Assembly: GCF_000321225.1 (NCBI RefSeq)
Contig: NW_004450562.1
Span: 567,048-631,047, forward strand
Reading direction: 5' to 3'
DNA from: Odobenus rosmarus divergens
Taxonomy: Eukaryota; Chordata; Mammalia; Carnivora; Odobenidae
Length of the DNA: 64,000 nucleotides
Below, piece by piece: positions 33,216-44,758 of this stretch (the stretch's first letter is position 1; each line of letters starts with the position of its first letter). Under the pieces are notes generated by a model. That model searched no databases. It had not been told where the DNA came from and worked only from the letters and a program-made list of their open reading frames with translations. Position numbers and translations under genes: made by a program.

Positions 33216-35030
33216 GCTTCCCAAGTACTCAACCAAGAGGGGGAAAATGAGGATTCATGGTGTGTGAAAGGGGCTCTAATTTTAAAGCATTCCTTAATTT
33301 CAGTTCTTAACAAAACAGTCTCGAATAAAAATGTAGCAAGAAAACCTTGGATCACGGGGTAACGCAGGTATATTGTTGAGCGTGGAAGATAAGGTCTTTC
33401 TTCCTCACAATCACAAGACCTGTTTTTTGGTAGATTTCTGACCTGTCATTTTCCCTGAATTTTCCTCTGATAACGCTATGTGGTGTGTTCAGCTACCTCT
33501 GCACCCTGTGCTCAGGGAGTAGAGAGAAGCGCTGTATTGAAAGAAATAAGAAACAAGGTTCATCATATGTACAGATTTCCTTTTTGGGTCAAATCCAGTG
33601 TTTAAAACCTGCCATTTCTGGGAGGTCTTGTATTCTTAAACACAAAATCCCTTGAACTTCAAATAGAGACTCTCAACTGACACACTCTGGCTATTCTTAG
33701 CCTGGGCTTTCACTATTTTTTAAAGGCAATGCAGGATCTATACATCCATTGAGCAGCCAGCCTTCCTCCTTGAGAAGTAATAATTCCAGTGAATCAAGGC
33801 AGTGGTGGAGAGAATAACGTAGACATGTCAGGCCGGGATTTGGTGATTGGGGCAGCCCAGTCTGAAGCTGGGAAGATTACCAGCTGCATACTTCACATTT
33901 TCTTCTTCAGGTTGACCATTAAGAATGGCATATTATACAAGTGGGTTTTCTCTACAGTGTGTGAATCAGCTTGTGACAATTCTGTAGAGCTTTTCCTTTA
34001 ATCCCATGAAACAAAAGAAAACTAGCCATGATTTTGATCTGCAGAAGTAAGGAGAAAGGGGCTGAGTCCTATAGCTTTCTGCTGTTACATTTGAGAAAAT
34101 AGCAATTTAGGTCTTGGGTGTGTTTGTGTGTGACCTTCAAAGGTGATGTTGGCATGTAGGAGATCAGGTGATTTGCCAGGCTTTGCCTCCTGGGCTCAGG
34201 TCACTGGTGGTCAGTGTGATGGGCCCAGAGGTTCCATTCTTTCAGGTCTCCAATATCTCTGGGCTCTGTTTCAACAGAGCTTTCTTCTTGAAGAAACTAC
34301 AAGAAGAAGAACAAGGAGAACACTTACTCAGATTCTCCCCCCTGTGAGATATAGCACTCCATATATGAAGACAGCAATCAATAATGAAATAGGATTAGAA
34401 CAGGCAGGGGCACCAGGTGCTTGGAGGCCCTCATCCTGGGGGAAGCCCAGGAGGAAGCTTCTTGTTTCTACACTAGGGCATTTTTGTTGCATGTGACCCA
34501 CGCCTCTGCTTTGTGTGGGCTTTCCCTGCACAAGGAGTAGCCCTTACGGAAGGCCCAGGGTTGGGAAATGTTGGATAGGGGCAGAATAAGTCAGATGGTG
34601 TAGGGAGACTCCCAGGACCGCAGGGCTGACTGTGTGCTCCCAGGGTCTGTGACCTGGGACCGTGTGCTCTGAGGGTTGGGTGACAGTGGGCACAGGGGCT
34701 GGGTCGACGAGACTGGACTCCACTTGGAATCTTTGAAGGTCTGTGCCCGCAACGTGGGGTGCTGTGACCTGATTAGCCTAACAATAATGAATCATTGCTA
34801 AGAAACAGATTTTATAGATAAACGATATATAGACTGATGTTGATATCTATATAATAGAGACAAGATCTGAAGTGACTTGAAGACAGGTTTATCTCTGGGG
34901 ATAAGCTTTGGGAATTTTAATTTTCTTCTTTTTGCTTGTCTGGATCTTACACCTTTTCTGCAGAAATCATGTGTTACTTCTACACTGAAAGAAAAAAAAC
35001 CCCGTAACACAGGTTTTTGTTTGTTTTTTA
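33216..35030. other. Long non-repeat intronic stretch
   Basis: About 1.8 kb with no recognised repeat or exon. 34590-34760 is G-rich. 34143-34496 is open for 117 codons on the + strand without recognisable similarity. Confidence 0.4.
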
Positions 35031-35047
35031 AGAAAAGAGAGTATTGG

Positions 35048-35270
35048 GGGCGCCTGGATGGCTCAGCCGGTTAAATGTCTGACTCTTGGTTTCAGCTCAG
35101 GTCATGATCTCAGGGTTGTGAGATCGAGCCCCACATTGGCTCCGAGCTCAGTGCACACAGTCTGCTTAAGATTCTGTCTCTTCCTCTCCCTCTCCCTCTG
35201 CCCCCCACCCCACTCGCATGCTCTACCTCTCTCTCAAATAAACAAACAAATCTTTAAAAGAAGAGAACGA
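35048..35270 (+). mobile_element. CAN-SINE (SINEC)
   Basis: 'gggcgcctggatggctcagc' head, 'caaataaacaaacaaatctt' tail. Target copies 'agaaaagagagtattgg' (35031-35047) and 'agaaaaggaaagagtattgg' (35274-35293) are imperfect. Confidence 0.93.
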
Positions 35271-35604
35271 GAGAGAAAAGGAAAGAGTATTGGAGGAAGA
35301 CTAAGAAGGGAAACCCTGTAGAAGGTTCTTGAACTAGTCCAGGTGAGGAGTGATAGGGGTTCAGAGTAGGACAGGAGAGGAGAGTATTTTCAAGTGGAAT
35401 CCACAGTGTCCAGACACAGGCTGGGGGAAGGAGGGCCGTAGTAAAACTTGGTGGCCTCGTGTCGGTAACTGGAGCAGAGGTGGGTGGAGGAGGGAAGAGG
35501 AGGGTGTGCCCAGCAGGCATGAAGGAACTGGGGACATGGGAGACATAGCACCCTCTCCCGCACACAGCTGGCATTCTCCAGTGGAATCTGAGGGCATTTC
35601 CCCA

Positions 35605-35870
35605 CTGAAAGGCAGCGTGGTGAGCAAGCAAATAGGTGAACCTGGGAGGCAGACCACCTTGCTTTTGGTCTTCACGCCATCACTTACTAATGAATGACCT
35701 TAAAACAAGTTACAAGACCTCTCTTGTGCCTTAGTTCCTCCATTTGTAAATGGGGCTAATAATAATATCTGCCTCATAAGGTTGTTACAGGGATTAAATA
35801 AGTTAATATTAGTAAGGTGGTTAACACAGTGTGTGGCATCTGTAAGCTCTACAAAATGACTGATAAATAG
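35605..35870 (+). repeat. MIR, near full length
   Basis: 'gtgccttagttcctccattt', 'gtaaatggggctaataataa' and 'cataaggttgttacagggat' then 'aacacagtgtgtggcatc', in complete MIR order. Confidence 0.88.
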
Positions 35871-36783
35871 AAACAGAGACTGGAGTTTGAGCTGCTAAGG
35901 GCCTGGAATGTGTGTTTAATCGGCCTCTCCCCAAGCGCCTCACGTAGATTGTAAGCACTCTGCCTATAGTTGGCAAGTAAATACACATGGCAGTTAGGTT
36001 TTTAAATAATTTTTTTGACTGTACCATGAGTTACGTAGACCCCTGATGGCTTTGTTTCCTATGCCTGGAGGGGGTGGGGGGGGAACAACTCATTTCAAGT
36101 TCCAAATAACCAAGTTTACAAAGAAACATCAGTAACACCCCTATTTCATCAGACTGCCTGAGTTTTCAAAAATTCCAGGAGCTGCAGTGCCTTGTACCTA
36201 CATATGATGGATGATGTGGGAAAGCATCAATTAAACAAATAAGGCTTAAAAACATTGTTGATAAGTGTCTGGCAGTGCGTTCCTGTGGGGGGAAGCAGTG
36301 CTTGAAACTCAGAAAATGCGCAAAGTAACTTTATTTTGGATCTTAAGCCCAAACTGGTAAAACCTAAGGCACAAGACTGCGTTTTGGAAGGCATGCTTCC
36401 AAAAGACCCTTTCAGCTGTCCGGTCCCCGCCGGAGTGTTAAAGCAACTCTCTTAAGGGGGAAACCGGGAAAGATGCAGGCGTGGTATTTTTAGAAGGCAT
36501 TGTTCTCTGAATTCTAGAAACGGCCATCCTCGATGAAAATGTGTTTTCAGACACACTCTTCCACTCTTTGTGCTTCTTTAAGATTGATATCTAGAAATAG
36601 AACACAAAGTGTGTTTTCTTTGGTAATTAAATTTCTTGTTGTTTCACTCAGAGGCGGGGAGGGACCGTCATTTTGGGTTACTAGAGTTGATAAAACATCA
36701 TCTTTAAGGCGCAACAGGCTATGGACATCATGGGAGGGAAGTGATATCAGTGTGAGAGTTTTCTGGCTGAGGTCATGCTACAT
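35871..36783. other. Non-repeat intronic sequence
   Basis: No repeat recognised. A short CpG-bearing patch lies at 36415-36440 ('tccggtccccgccggagtg'). Confidence 0.4.
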
Positions 36784-36985
36784 GAATAATAGAAGCAGCT
36801 AGCATTTATTGAGCTGTTATGGTGTGACTTAACATGTATATTCTCCTTTTATCCTTTCAACAACCCTGAGAAGTTGCTTCTGTCACTGTCCCCATTTTAC
36901 AAATGAAAAAAATGAGACCAAAAGAGGTAAGGACACTTGATCAAGGCTGTAACTCCATACTGTTAGGATGAATCCAGGCATTAAC
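36784..36985 (-). repeat. MIR
   Basis: 'gctagcatttattgagctgt', 'caacaaccctgagaagttgc' and 'cccattttacaaatgaaaaa' in reverse MIR order. Confidence 0.85.
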
Positions 36986-37459
36986 ACTAAGCCACATTGT
37001 ATGTATGTATGGAAAAACCCCCTCAAGTGTGTGCTATTTTTATTTTAAATAAAGCAGAGTTCTAGCTTCTCATGCAAACTTGTACAGATGAATTATGTAA
37101 GTTCCTGGTGGAAAAAAAATAACTTTCTGATTCTGTAGGTACAGGATACTTCGGTGCTATTTTGTAAGCCCCCATGAACATACAGAAGGAAATCACATCA
37201 CAAAAAGCTGGCTCTCACATCTGTGGGAGGTGAATGAGGCTTGATTCACTACAATTAAGATAAAAATACAGTTCTTTTAGTGGTTTTACTAAATAAAGAT
37301 CTGGATACCTACTGATGATAATTAGTATGCAGTTCAGCCTTTTAAAAAAGTCACATGCACATCAAGAGTATTAAGATGTCTTAGTGGGAGAGGTGAATGG
37401 AGGCTGTGCGTATGTAGGAGTGTGTTCTCTGCCCTCCCGCAAATAAATTTATTACCTGA
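36986..37459. other. Non-repeat intronic sequence
   Basis: Nothing recognised. Confidence 0.4.
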
Positions 37460-37685
37460 TAACAATAATACACTACCTTTTGTTGAGCTCCTACCTTTTT
37501 TTTGGAAATAATACCGGGTCCTTTACATATATTTCATTATCATTTAAGTCTCAAAAAAGCCCCCTTAGAGAAGGGGGTATCACAGCCATTGTACACTTGG
37601 GAAAACTGAGGCTCTGAAGAGTTAAGTGAATTGCCCAAAATCACAGAGCTAGCAAGTGATGTGGCTCTGAATTAACTCCTCAACA
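37460..37685 (-). repeat. MIR
   Basis: 'ttttgttgagctcctacctt', 'gggaaaactgaggctctgaa' and 'aatcacagagctagcaagtg' in reverse MIR order. Confidence 0.88.
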
Positions 37686-37799
37686 ATTTTATTTTTGTTT
37701 ACTGCAGAAATTCTCAAGCCCCAGCTCCTGGTTTACCAAGCTCCAACAGTCATCCATAGCTTACCGTTTCTTTTCTCTATGCCCCCATCCATACACCCT

Positions 37800-37895
37800 T
37801 TATTTATTTATTTTGGCATCTTAAGGCAAATCCCAAACATCAAATCATTTAATCCATAAATAAACCCCAAAGATAGTTTCAGTGTCACAACATTA
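37800..37895 (-). repeat. L1M 3' UTR fragment
   Basis: 'ggcatcttaaggcaaatccc', 'aaacatcaaatcatttaatc' matches the L1M 3' text 'gcaaatcccagacatcat'. Confidence 0.7.
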
Positions 37896-38479
37896 GCAGG
37901 TTTGGCTTTAAAGCTACTTCCTCCTCTGCTCTCGGCTTGCTTTGCTCTACAGTGAACTTTTCTCTAGTCCATGGTGCTTAGTGTGGTTGTGACGTCACTG
38001 TCTCTGTGATCGCTTCCTGTGCCTCATAAACTCCAAGGGGGCAGCAGCCGTGCCATCCTCCCCGACTCCCACCCCATCCCCACGCTCTGCCCTAGTCGGT
38101 GGGGCCAGTGCTCTTAAAGACTTCTCAACTTCTAAAAAATTGGGAGTTCACAATTTTCAAGCAATCCTAGGGAAACAGAATCTTTGACGGAAGAGGTGAC
38201 AGACGGCTCCTCCTGAACCCCAAGCTCACTGCTTCCACCTTGAAAGCCTCTTACATGGGAACATAGGCGGCAAATAACTGCTTGAAGGTACAAAATGAGG
38301 CTGAATTCTGGTTTGAGTTTGCAAGTTTGATTCTTAGAATATGCCTTAATTTAAATAGGGTTGAATTGCAGAAGAAACTGCTTTCATGGAATAAATTCTG
38401 GGGAGTTGGGAAAACCACTTTCCCCCCAAATTGAAATTCTTCTGGTGAATCTTTGTGTCTCTGGTTTATGACTTGGTGG
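37896..38479. other. Non-repeat intronic sequence
   Basis: 38020-38060 ('ctcataaactccaagggggc') may be an L2 scrap; nothing else recognised. Confidence 0.35.
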
Positions 38480-38650
38480 GAATAGTGGAAGCTTGGCATG
38501 TGGAATCAGAAAACCTGTGTTCTCCTCCCCAATCCTGCCTTTAATTCGCTGTGTGACCTTAGGTAAGTCACTTCACCTCTCTGAGCCTCTATTTCTTAAC
38601 CCATCCATTCCATAAATACAAGTGAGTGCCTACTATGAGCTAGGCACTGA
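38480..38650 (+). repeat. MIR, with an L2/MIR end piece beside it
   Basis: 'cgctgtgtgaccttaggtaa', 'gtcacttcacctctctgagc' is a clear MIR core. 38620-38650 ('gtgcctactatgagctaggc') is a separate reverse-oriented end. Confidence 0.8.
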
Positions 38651-39574
38651 GTATCAAATAAGATGGTGTATTTGAAAATAATTTGTAAATATTTTGTAAA
38701 TAAATAATTATTAATGTTTTCCTTGTTACAGTGCAAATAAGTGCCTTTGGAAGGGAGTGCTTATGAATGATTCTTAGCTTCTTAGAGCTTTGACAGGGAG
38801 GGGAGGGAGACAGGATACAAGGCCCTGGGCTCACTAAAGATACCTTTGATCAAAGACTGGATGGGGGGAGGGTTGACTGAACGGGGAGAAGGTCGTGAAG
38901 TTAGTGCACAAGCAAGCTCTGCTATAAAACAGCACCATATAGTTTCCGGTGTACAGAAGAGTATTCAGAGCAGTAAAAAACAGCAAATCAAACAGCATAC
39001 ACAGACGTTGAGCCCATTCACAGCAATTTCTTTACATGTCCCTTTTGAATAAACAACAGCTGGACCTGGAAGGTCTCTAGTCATTTTTACCCTCTCTTGT
39101 TAACTCTGGTTAACTGTTGCTGAACTGGCTACCCACTTTCAGTCTCAACACACTTCCCTAAGCCATGAGACCATTACCTGGTCTCTTCATTCAACTCCTA
39201 TTTCCTGCAGCTCCATTTTCTACTCCCTTTGTTTCTGTACAGTTGTGTTGGTGTCCTCACGCTCCCTTGAGGTATGAAGTGGAGTAAAACATACCAAATG
39301 AAAGGTATAAACAAAAGTCCCTTGGATTGGAGTGAAGAAAGAATTATGAACCCAATCAGGAATTTTAGACTGCTACACAGATGGCATGTTACATCGTTAG
39401 CTGCTGAACGTTATTATACAATGGGCAGATTATCGGCCTGGGAAAGCCTGGGCTCTTTGTCACAAGTGCAAGGTGCCAGAAGCAAGGCCACCAAGGTGAC
39501 CCAGCGATCCTTAGAACGGTGGAGCGTGATGCTGCATTTTTAACTCAGCATCATAGTGGCAGATTAGGGGCAGC
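38651..39574. other. Non-repeat intronic sequence
   Basis: No repeat or exon recognised; AT-rich at 38670-38720. Confidence 0.4.
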
Positions 39575-39850
39575 AGCTGCATGGCAAGCCCTGTGCTGGG
39601 CACCGGGGAAGTGAAAATGAGTGAGATACAGTCTTTGCCATTGAGAAATCACAACTTCAGTGCAGTGTGATATGCTTTCTACCACATGCCTTTATTCATT
39701 TCTTTATTCACTCAACAGACCTGGCCTTGGAGCCTTGCTAAGGAGTTTGGTTTTAATTCTCCAGGCAGGGATGGTTTTGGGAGAAGGATATGATCTGATC
39801 AGAATGGTCTTTTCAGAAGGTCAAGGACAGAGAGAGTAGGTCTGTGAAGT
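39575..39850 (-). repeat. L2
   Basis: 'ctgtgctgggcaccggggaa', 'agtctttgccattgagaaat' and further on 'ctaaggagtttggttttaat' and 'gatatgatctgatcagaatg' are inverse L2 landmarks with internal deletions. Confidence 0.8.
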
Positions 39851-40142
39851 TGGGGCCTGGCAGCTGGTAAATCAATTAGGAAGCCAGGGAAATCTCCCAG
39901 GGAGATCATCTGCTCCTGGAGTTCTATTATATGTTAAAATGTATGTTGTTGTCTTTCACCGTGAACAAAGAAGGAAAACTTGATGAACAAAAATCCCACA
40001 AAATATAGCACCATTTTTGGAATAAGGCTCATTTCAATTCAAGTATCATCATATAGACCCAATACTGCTGGAGGTTTTTACTCTCTCATTACTGGTGAGA
40101 CCAGGCTTTATATTTCTCCTCTTGGTTCAGATGGAAGCAAAT

Positions 40143-40655
40143 GTGATGTATTAGTTATCTATAACAATATTATCACAAATTGAGCCCCTTATAGCAACAT
40201 ACATTTATCATCTCACAGTTTTTGTGGGTCAGGAGTTTGTCAATGGCTTAGCTGGGTCCTCTAATTCTGGGTCTCACAAGGCTGGAATCAAGGTGTCAGC
40301 CAGGGCTATGGTCTCATCTGAGGTTTGACTAGGGAAGATCTGCTTCTAAATTCACATGGTTGGGACATCTGGGTGGCTCAGTTGGTTAAGCCTCTGACTT
40401 CGGCTCAGGTCATGATCCCAGGGTTCTAGGATCAAGTCCCACATCAGGCTCCTTGCTCAGCAGGGAACCTGCTTCTCCTTCTACCTGCCGCTCCCCATGC
40501 TTGTGCTCTCTCTCTCTCTGACAAATAAATAAATAAATAAAATCTTTAAAAAAAAAAAAAAACACCTCACATGGTGTTTGGCAGCATTCAGTTCCTTGTG
40601 GTTACAGAACTGAAGGCTTCATAAGAAGGAGGCAGGAGTCAAAGGGGCTGTCAGC
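40143..40655 (-). mobile_element. Old LTR-like repeat carrying a CAN-SINE
   Basis: 'tattagttatctataacaat', 'catctcacagtttttgtggg' and 'tcaaggtgtcagccagggct' before the SINE, and 'tgtttggcagcattcagttc' after it, read as one MaLR/ERVL-like element by general resemblance. The family and orientation are not secured. Confidence 0.5.
40361..40563 (+). mobile_element. CAN-SINE (SINEC) inside an older repeat
   Basis: 'gggacatctgggtggctcag' head, (AAAT)n and A-rich tail ending near 40563. Target copies 'ttcacatggt' (40351-40360) and 'ctcacatggt' (40566-40575). Confidence 0.95.
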
Positions 40656-41280
40656 CATATGCGATGTTCAGTGACTTCGTAGAGATGATGGAGCAGAAAG
40701 AAGGCAAAGAGACCAGAGCCCGTGGAGCTCCCGGGAAACATTGCTGTTGCCAGAAAACCACCCTCTGTTTTCCTCTTTGTCCATGTAATATTGGGAAATT
40801 TATCCAGAGTCCCGAATCCTTCAGGCTGATTATTTTAGCCCTGCTACAAGATTTGGGCAAAACCTGTTTCATTATCTGTTGGCTGGAATCCTGGTGACAG
40901 TATCCATTTGTACTGGTTTTATTTTCCTATTTCTTTTCTGTTTTGTTTTATTTCATTAAATATTACCCTCTTTGCCTGAAAGACTGTGCTCCTTCCAGTT
41001 GTTTTTAACTTTAATTTGTTTAGCTCAATTAATTTGAGTAATAGTCATTTGAAGGCAATTAACAAGGGCAAGCAAGCTTCCCGACAATATACTTAGAAGG
41101 TTTCATGTAGCATTTTCAAGCATTCTGTTTATTAACTTAATGATAAATCATAAAAGAAGGAGCTCAGTGGCTCTTAGAAAATCCTGGCTCCATGATGGAT
41201 CTACCTTGAGCATATCTCTATCTCACTTTCCCTGCCTATAAATCCACAGGGTACAGTATCTATACTAACAAGATGTTCCA
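40656..41280. other. Non-repeat intronic sequence
   Basis: Overlapping open frames on both strands at 40651-40897; nothing recognised. Confidence 0.4.
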
Positions 41281-41300
41281 AGGGGAACTAATAACTTTTT

Positions 41301-41358
41301 TTTTTATTATGTTCAGTTAGCCACTGTATAGTACATCACTAGTTTTCAATGATTCATT
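41301..41358 (-). mobile_element. Very short L1 insertion (58 bp)
   Basis: Only the last ~50 bases of a carnivoran L1 ('attatgttcagttagccact') plus its oligo-T. Flanked by a perfect 20-bp target duplication 'aggggaactaataacttttt' (41281-41300 and 41359-41378). An extreme 5' truncation by target-primed reverse transcription. Confidence 0.92.
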
Positions 41359-41469
41359 AGGGGAACTAATAACTTTTTAACATAAACTGAAAATCTTATG
41401 CAATAGAAATTGATTTGCATTCTGCACTGTTGAGCAGAACTGTGCCATGAAGCTTGAAATAATTGTCAT

Positions 41470-41680
41470 GCACAAAGTGTTTACCATGTGTCGGTTTCTC
41501 TGCTTGCTGTTTTCACTTCCTTTTCTTACACAGTCTTGATGGTGACCTTGAAAGGTAAATAGTAATATTTTCATTTTGTAGATGATGAGTCTGAGATTCA
41601 GAAATGTTATTTAACAGGTCTAAGGCCACATAGCTCTGAAGTGGGATGCTGCCTGACTCCATAGCCTGTTAACATGTCAT
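41470..41680 (-). repeat. MIR
   Basis: 'cattttgtagatgatgagtc', 'tgagattcagaaatgttatt' and 'ctaaggccacatagctctga' in reverse MIR order. Confidence 0.8.
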
Positions 41681-41880
41681 TGCAGCAGGATTTATGAAAC
41701 TAAGGTCAATCCCTCACTCAGATCATGACCCATTTCCTAATTTTACAGAAATCAGTGGCAGTCTTCTAGAAGCCAGAAAGGATAGAACTTAAAGGGGAGT
41801 TGCTTCTTGTGTGTCATTGCTCTCTAAGAAGAAGTGCTATAGAAAAGCCAAAGGTTGAATTGCATGATATTTTCACCTTT

Positions 41881-41882
<2 letters not shown>

Positions 41883-41918
<36 letters not shown>
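41883..41918. repeat. (TA)n microsatellite
   Basis: About 17 uninterrupted TA units; likely length-variable. It abuts the older L1 below. Confidence 0.95.
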
Positions 41919-41921
<3 letters not shown>

Positions 41922-42126
41922 ACTGTGGAATACAATACAGCAATTTAAAAAAAAGGAAAAGAAAGGGAAAAAGTGAGGTAAGCCTAAGATGAAAAGATTG
42001 TCAAGATATAGTGTTAGATTTTAAGAAACAAGTTGCAAAAATAATAAGAATAAAAAGCAAGTTGCAGAAATTTGAGCATGATGCCATTTGTGTGCTAAAC
42101 TAAATCACATAAAAAGCAATTATTTA
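41919..42126 (+). repeat. Old L1 (L1M4-like) 3' region, left part
   Basis: 'gtactgtggaatacaataca' and 'gcagaaatttgagcatgatg' resemble the L1M 3' UTR. The element resumes at 43877 after the SUMO1 pseudogene. Confidence 0.7.
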
Positions 42127-42435
42127 GGGAAAAAAAGTTATTTGGGGGAGCGGAGAGAGACAGATTTGTACATCCCGGAGGGAGGTTCTGCCTACTCAAG
42201 GCCGCTGCTGTGCGGAGACCCTGGGTGAAGCCACCGTCACCAAGTCTGACCAGGAGGCAAACCCTTCAGCTGAGGATCTGGGGGATAAGAAGGCAGGAGA
42301 ATACATTAAACTCAGAGTCATTGGACAGGAGAGCAGTGAGATTCACTTCAAAGTGAAAACGACAACACATCTCAAGAAACTCAAAAAATCACTGTCAAAG
42401 ACAGCGCATTCCAATGAATTCACCCAGGTTTCTCT

Positions 42436-42638
42436 CTCTCTCTCTCTTTTTAAGATTTTATTTATTTATTTGACAGAATGATAGAGCCAGAGAGCACAGC
42501 GGAGGGAATGGCAGAGGGAGAGGGACAAGCAGACTCCCCACTGAGCAGGGAGCCAACGTGGGGCTCGATCCCAGGCCCCTGGGATCTTCACCTGAGCCCA
42601 AGGCAGACGCTTAACCATCTGAGCCACCCAGGTGCCCA
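42436..42638 (-). mobile_element. CAN-SINE inside the SUMO1 pseudogene (coding part)
   Basis: Reverse copy: 'aagattttatttatttattt' tail, 'gagccacccaggtgccc' head. Target duplication 'ccaggtttctct' at 42424-42435 and 42639-42650 is made of SUMO1 coding sequence, so the SINE came after the retrocopy. Confidence 0.96.
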
Positions 42639-42816
42639 CCAGGTTTCTCTTTGAAGGTCAGAGAAGTGCTGATAATCACACTCCAAAAGAACTGGGAATG
42701 GAGTAAGATGTGGTTGAAGTTTATCAGGAACAAACAGCGGGTCATTCAACAATTTAGATATTCTTTTTATTTTTTTCTTTACCCTCAGTCCTTTTTTATT
42801 TTTAAAAATAGTTCTT

Positions 42817-43014
42817 GGGGCACCTCGATGGCACAGCCAGTAAAGCGTCCAACTCCTGGTCTTGGCTCAGGTCTGATCTCAGGGTTGTGAGACCAAGCCT
42901 CACGTCAGGTGTAGAGCCTGCTTGGGATTCTCTCTCCCTCTCCCTCTGCCCACCCCCCTATATACAACTCTCTCTTTCTCTCTCTCAAATAAATAAATAA
43001 ATCTTAAAAATAAA
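42817..43014 (+). mobile_element. CAN-SINE inside the SUMO1 pseudogene (3' UTR)
   Basis: 'ggcacctcgatggcacagcc' head, 'caaataaataaataaatctt' tail. Perfect 14-bp target duplication 'taaaaatagttctt' at 42803-42816 and 43015-43028. Confidence 0.95.
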
Positions 43015-43171
43015 TAAAAATAGTTCTTTTGTAAAATGGTGTTCAAAATGGAATTGAAAATTGGCACTCCCATCTCTTTGAAACAAATGGTAATTTGAAT
43101 TCTAGTACCCATTATCCATTATCATTTGTTTTCATTGTGCTGATTTTTGGTGATGAAACCTCAGCCCCCTT

Positions 43172-43348
43172 GGCGCACCTGGGTGGCTCAGTGGGTTGAG
43201 CATCTGGCTTGATTTGGGCTCAGGTCATGATCTCAGTGTTGTGAGATCAAGCCCCACATTGGATGTAGAGCCTACTTGGGATTCTCTCTCTCCCTTTGCC
43301 TCTGTCGCTCCCTGCCCACTCTCTCTCTCTCTCAAAAAAAAAAAAAAA
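43172..43348 (+). mobile_element. CAN-SINE inside the SUMO1 pseudogene (3' UTR)
   Basis: 'cgcacctgggtggctcagtg' head, (CT)n then plain A tail. Target copies 'acctcagccccctt' (43158-43171) and 'gcctcagctccctt' (43349-43362). Confidence 0.95.
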
Positions 43349-43876
43349 GCCTCAGCTCCCTTCGTGTTGCCCTCTCCTTTTTAAAAATTACATGTGTGCA
43401 CAGAGAGGCCACCTTTTCCAGGATTTTGCATTTTCAGGCTTGTGATAAGTAAGATCTACCAACGGGAGTGATTGCTTCACTCCTGGACTATGACTTTCAG
43501 TGATGGAAGTTTTTCAGAGAACTGAACTGTGAAAAAATGGCCTTTCCTTAACTTGAAGCTACTTTTAAAATTTGAGGGTCTGCACCAAAAGAAGAGAGCT
43601 ATCAGCTGGAGTCAAGATGACAGAGATGGTGAGAGTAATGACTAACTCCAAAGATGGTTTCACTGAAGAGAAAGGGTTTAAGATAAAAGAAAAGTCTTGT
43701 CAGAAGAGCTCAGAAAAGTTGTAATTTTCATTAACAGTTAATAAAGTTATTCATGCAGAAGTGTATTCAACAGGACACTGCTCTTTTTTATTTTATTTGT
43801 ACTTTTTGGTTGGGATATGGGTTTCAAATGGACATTGTACCAGTTTCATTAAAATAAACAAAATATTTGTAAAAAC

Positions 43877-44060
43877 CATAAAAAAGCAATTATTTATTTT
43901 TCAAAGATACACAAATGTATTGAAAGCAACCTGAAAGGATTATACCTTAACTTCATTAAAATGATTTCCTCTGAGGATGGGGTCTGGTATTGGCTCCAGC
44001 CGCCATCTGGGACAGCTTTAGTTTAAGCTTTAACATTTTACATTTTTACAAGGAGAAAGT
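43877..44060 (+). repeat. Old L1 (L1M4-like) 3' region, right part
   Basis: 'gcaattatttatttttcaaa' followed by AT-rich L1M-like text. Continuation of the element at 41919-42126. Confidence 0.6.
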
Positions 44061-44758
44061 ATTCACGTATTCATGTGCTACATGTGCAATTAGAAGTTAC
44101 TTAAAATATATATATATAACACAAAGTCAGCCTACTTCTTAAAGAGCCACAGCCAAAAGTTATAAAGTCACTTCAACAATAAAGAAAAAGGATAAACTAA
44201 AAATACCGTATCACCAAGAGGACTTTTCCCCCCAGAGGTTTCTCAGTCAGCTAGAGCTTTGACGTCTGGCTTTTGTCTGAACAGGGTGCTTGCTCAAGAG
44301 TCAGCTGTGGCCACCCTAGGGAGAGTTCTGTGATGAGCTGTGTTGGGGAGAGAGGGCTGAGTGGGCAGGTCTGTCTCTTCTAGATATCTCTGCTCTCAAT
44401 CACTTCACCTTATGCTGGGTAACCTCCCAGGAACAGACGAATGTGTGTATTGCAGGGAGGGGGGTGGTTGTGCAAAGGGGGTTAGTTGATGGAGAAGAGA
44501 GGGATAAGAAAAGAAACTCTTCTTTGAAGGTAAAAGCATTGGATTCTAGGCATCTGCAAGGAATCACTTAATGTCCAGGCTGATTAAGTCAGCTGGGTGC
44601 CAGTCTGTTGAGACTGGTATGGAGTCCATCCTTTGGTGGGCCAGATCACTCGATTCCTTAGAAGAAATGGCATGAGAATTCTTGACTATTTTTCTGGCTC
44701 CTGTAAAGTATGTAACTGATGCTAAATTAACCAGGTGCTCAGCAATAAGATCCAAGTT
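44061..44758. other. Non-repeat intronic sequence
   Basis: No repeat or exon recognised; a short (TA)7 at 44106-44119. Confidence 0.4.

Larger units (their letters stand above)
42127..43876 (+). pseudogene. SUMO1P: Processed (retro)pseudogene of SUMO1
   Basis: An intronless copy of the SUMO1 mRNA with 5' UTR, coding part and 3' UTR. SUMO1 is the ubiquitin-like modifier conjugated to nuclear proteins. Coding remnants are at 42241-42432 and 42648-42757; the 3' UTR continues to about 43876. It is dead: the start codon reads AAG, a small deletion breaks the frame near 'aaaaaatcactgtcaaag' (42384), the C-terminal Gly-Gly pair needed for conjugation is damaged ('acagcgggt'), and three SINEs interrupt it. 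Target duplication 'cataaaa(a)agcaattattta' at 42108-42126 and 43877-43896 marks one L1-mediated insertion. Confidence 0.95.

Noticed and set aside
32700..33362. Longest open frame in the window (220 codons, + strand)
   Set aside because: It lies in a C/T-rich L2 relic; residues are mostly P, S and L from low-complexity sequence, with no family match and no splice context.
36410..36445. CpG-bearing patch as a promoter
   Set aside because: Too short and isolated; no CpG island around it.
42241..42757. SUMO1 as a working gene
   Set aside because: Lost start codon, frameshift, damaged Gly-Gly end and SINE interruptions, with target-site duplications showing retroposition.
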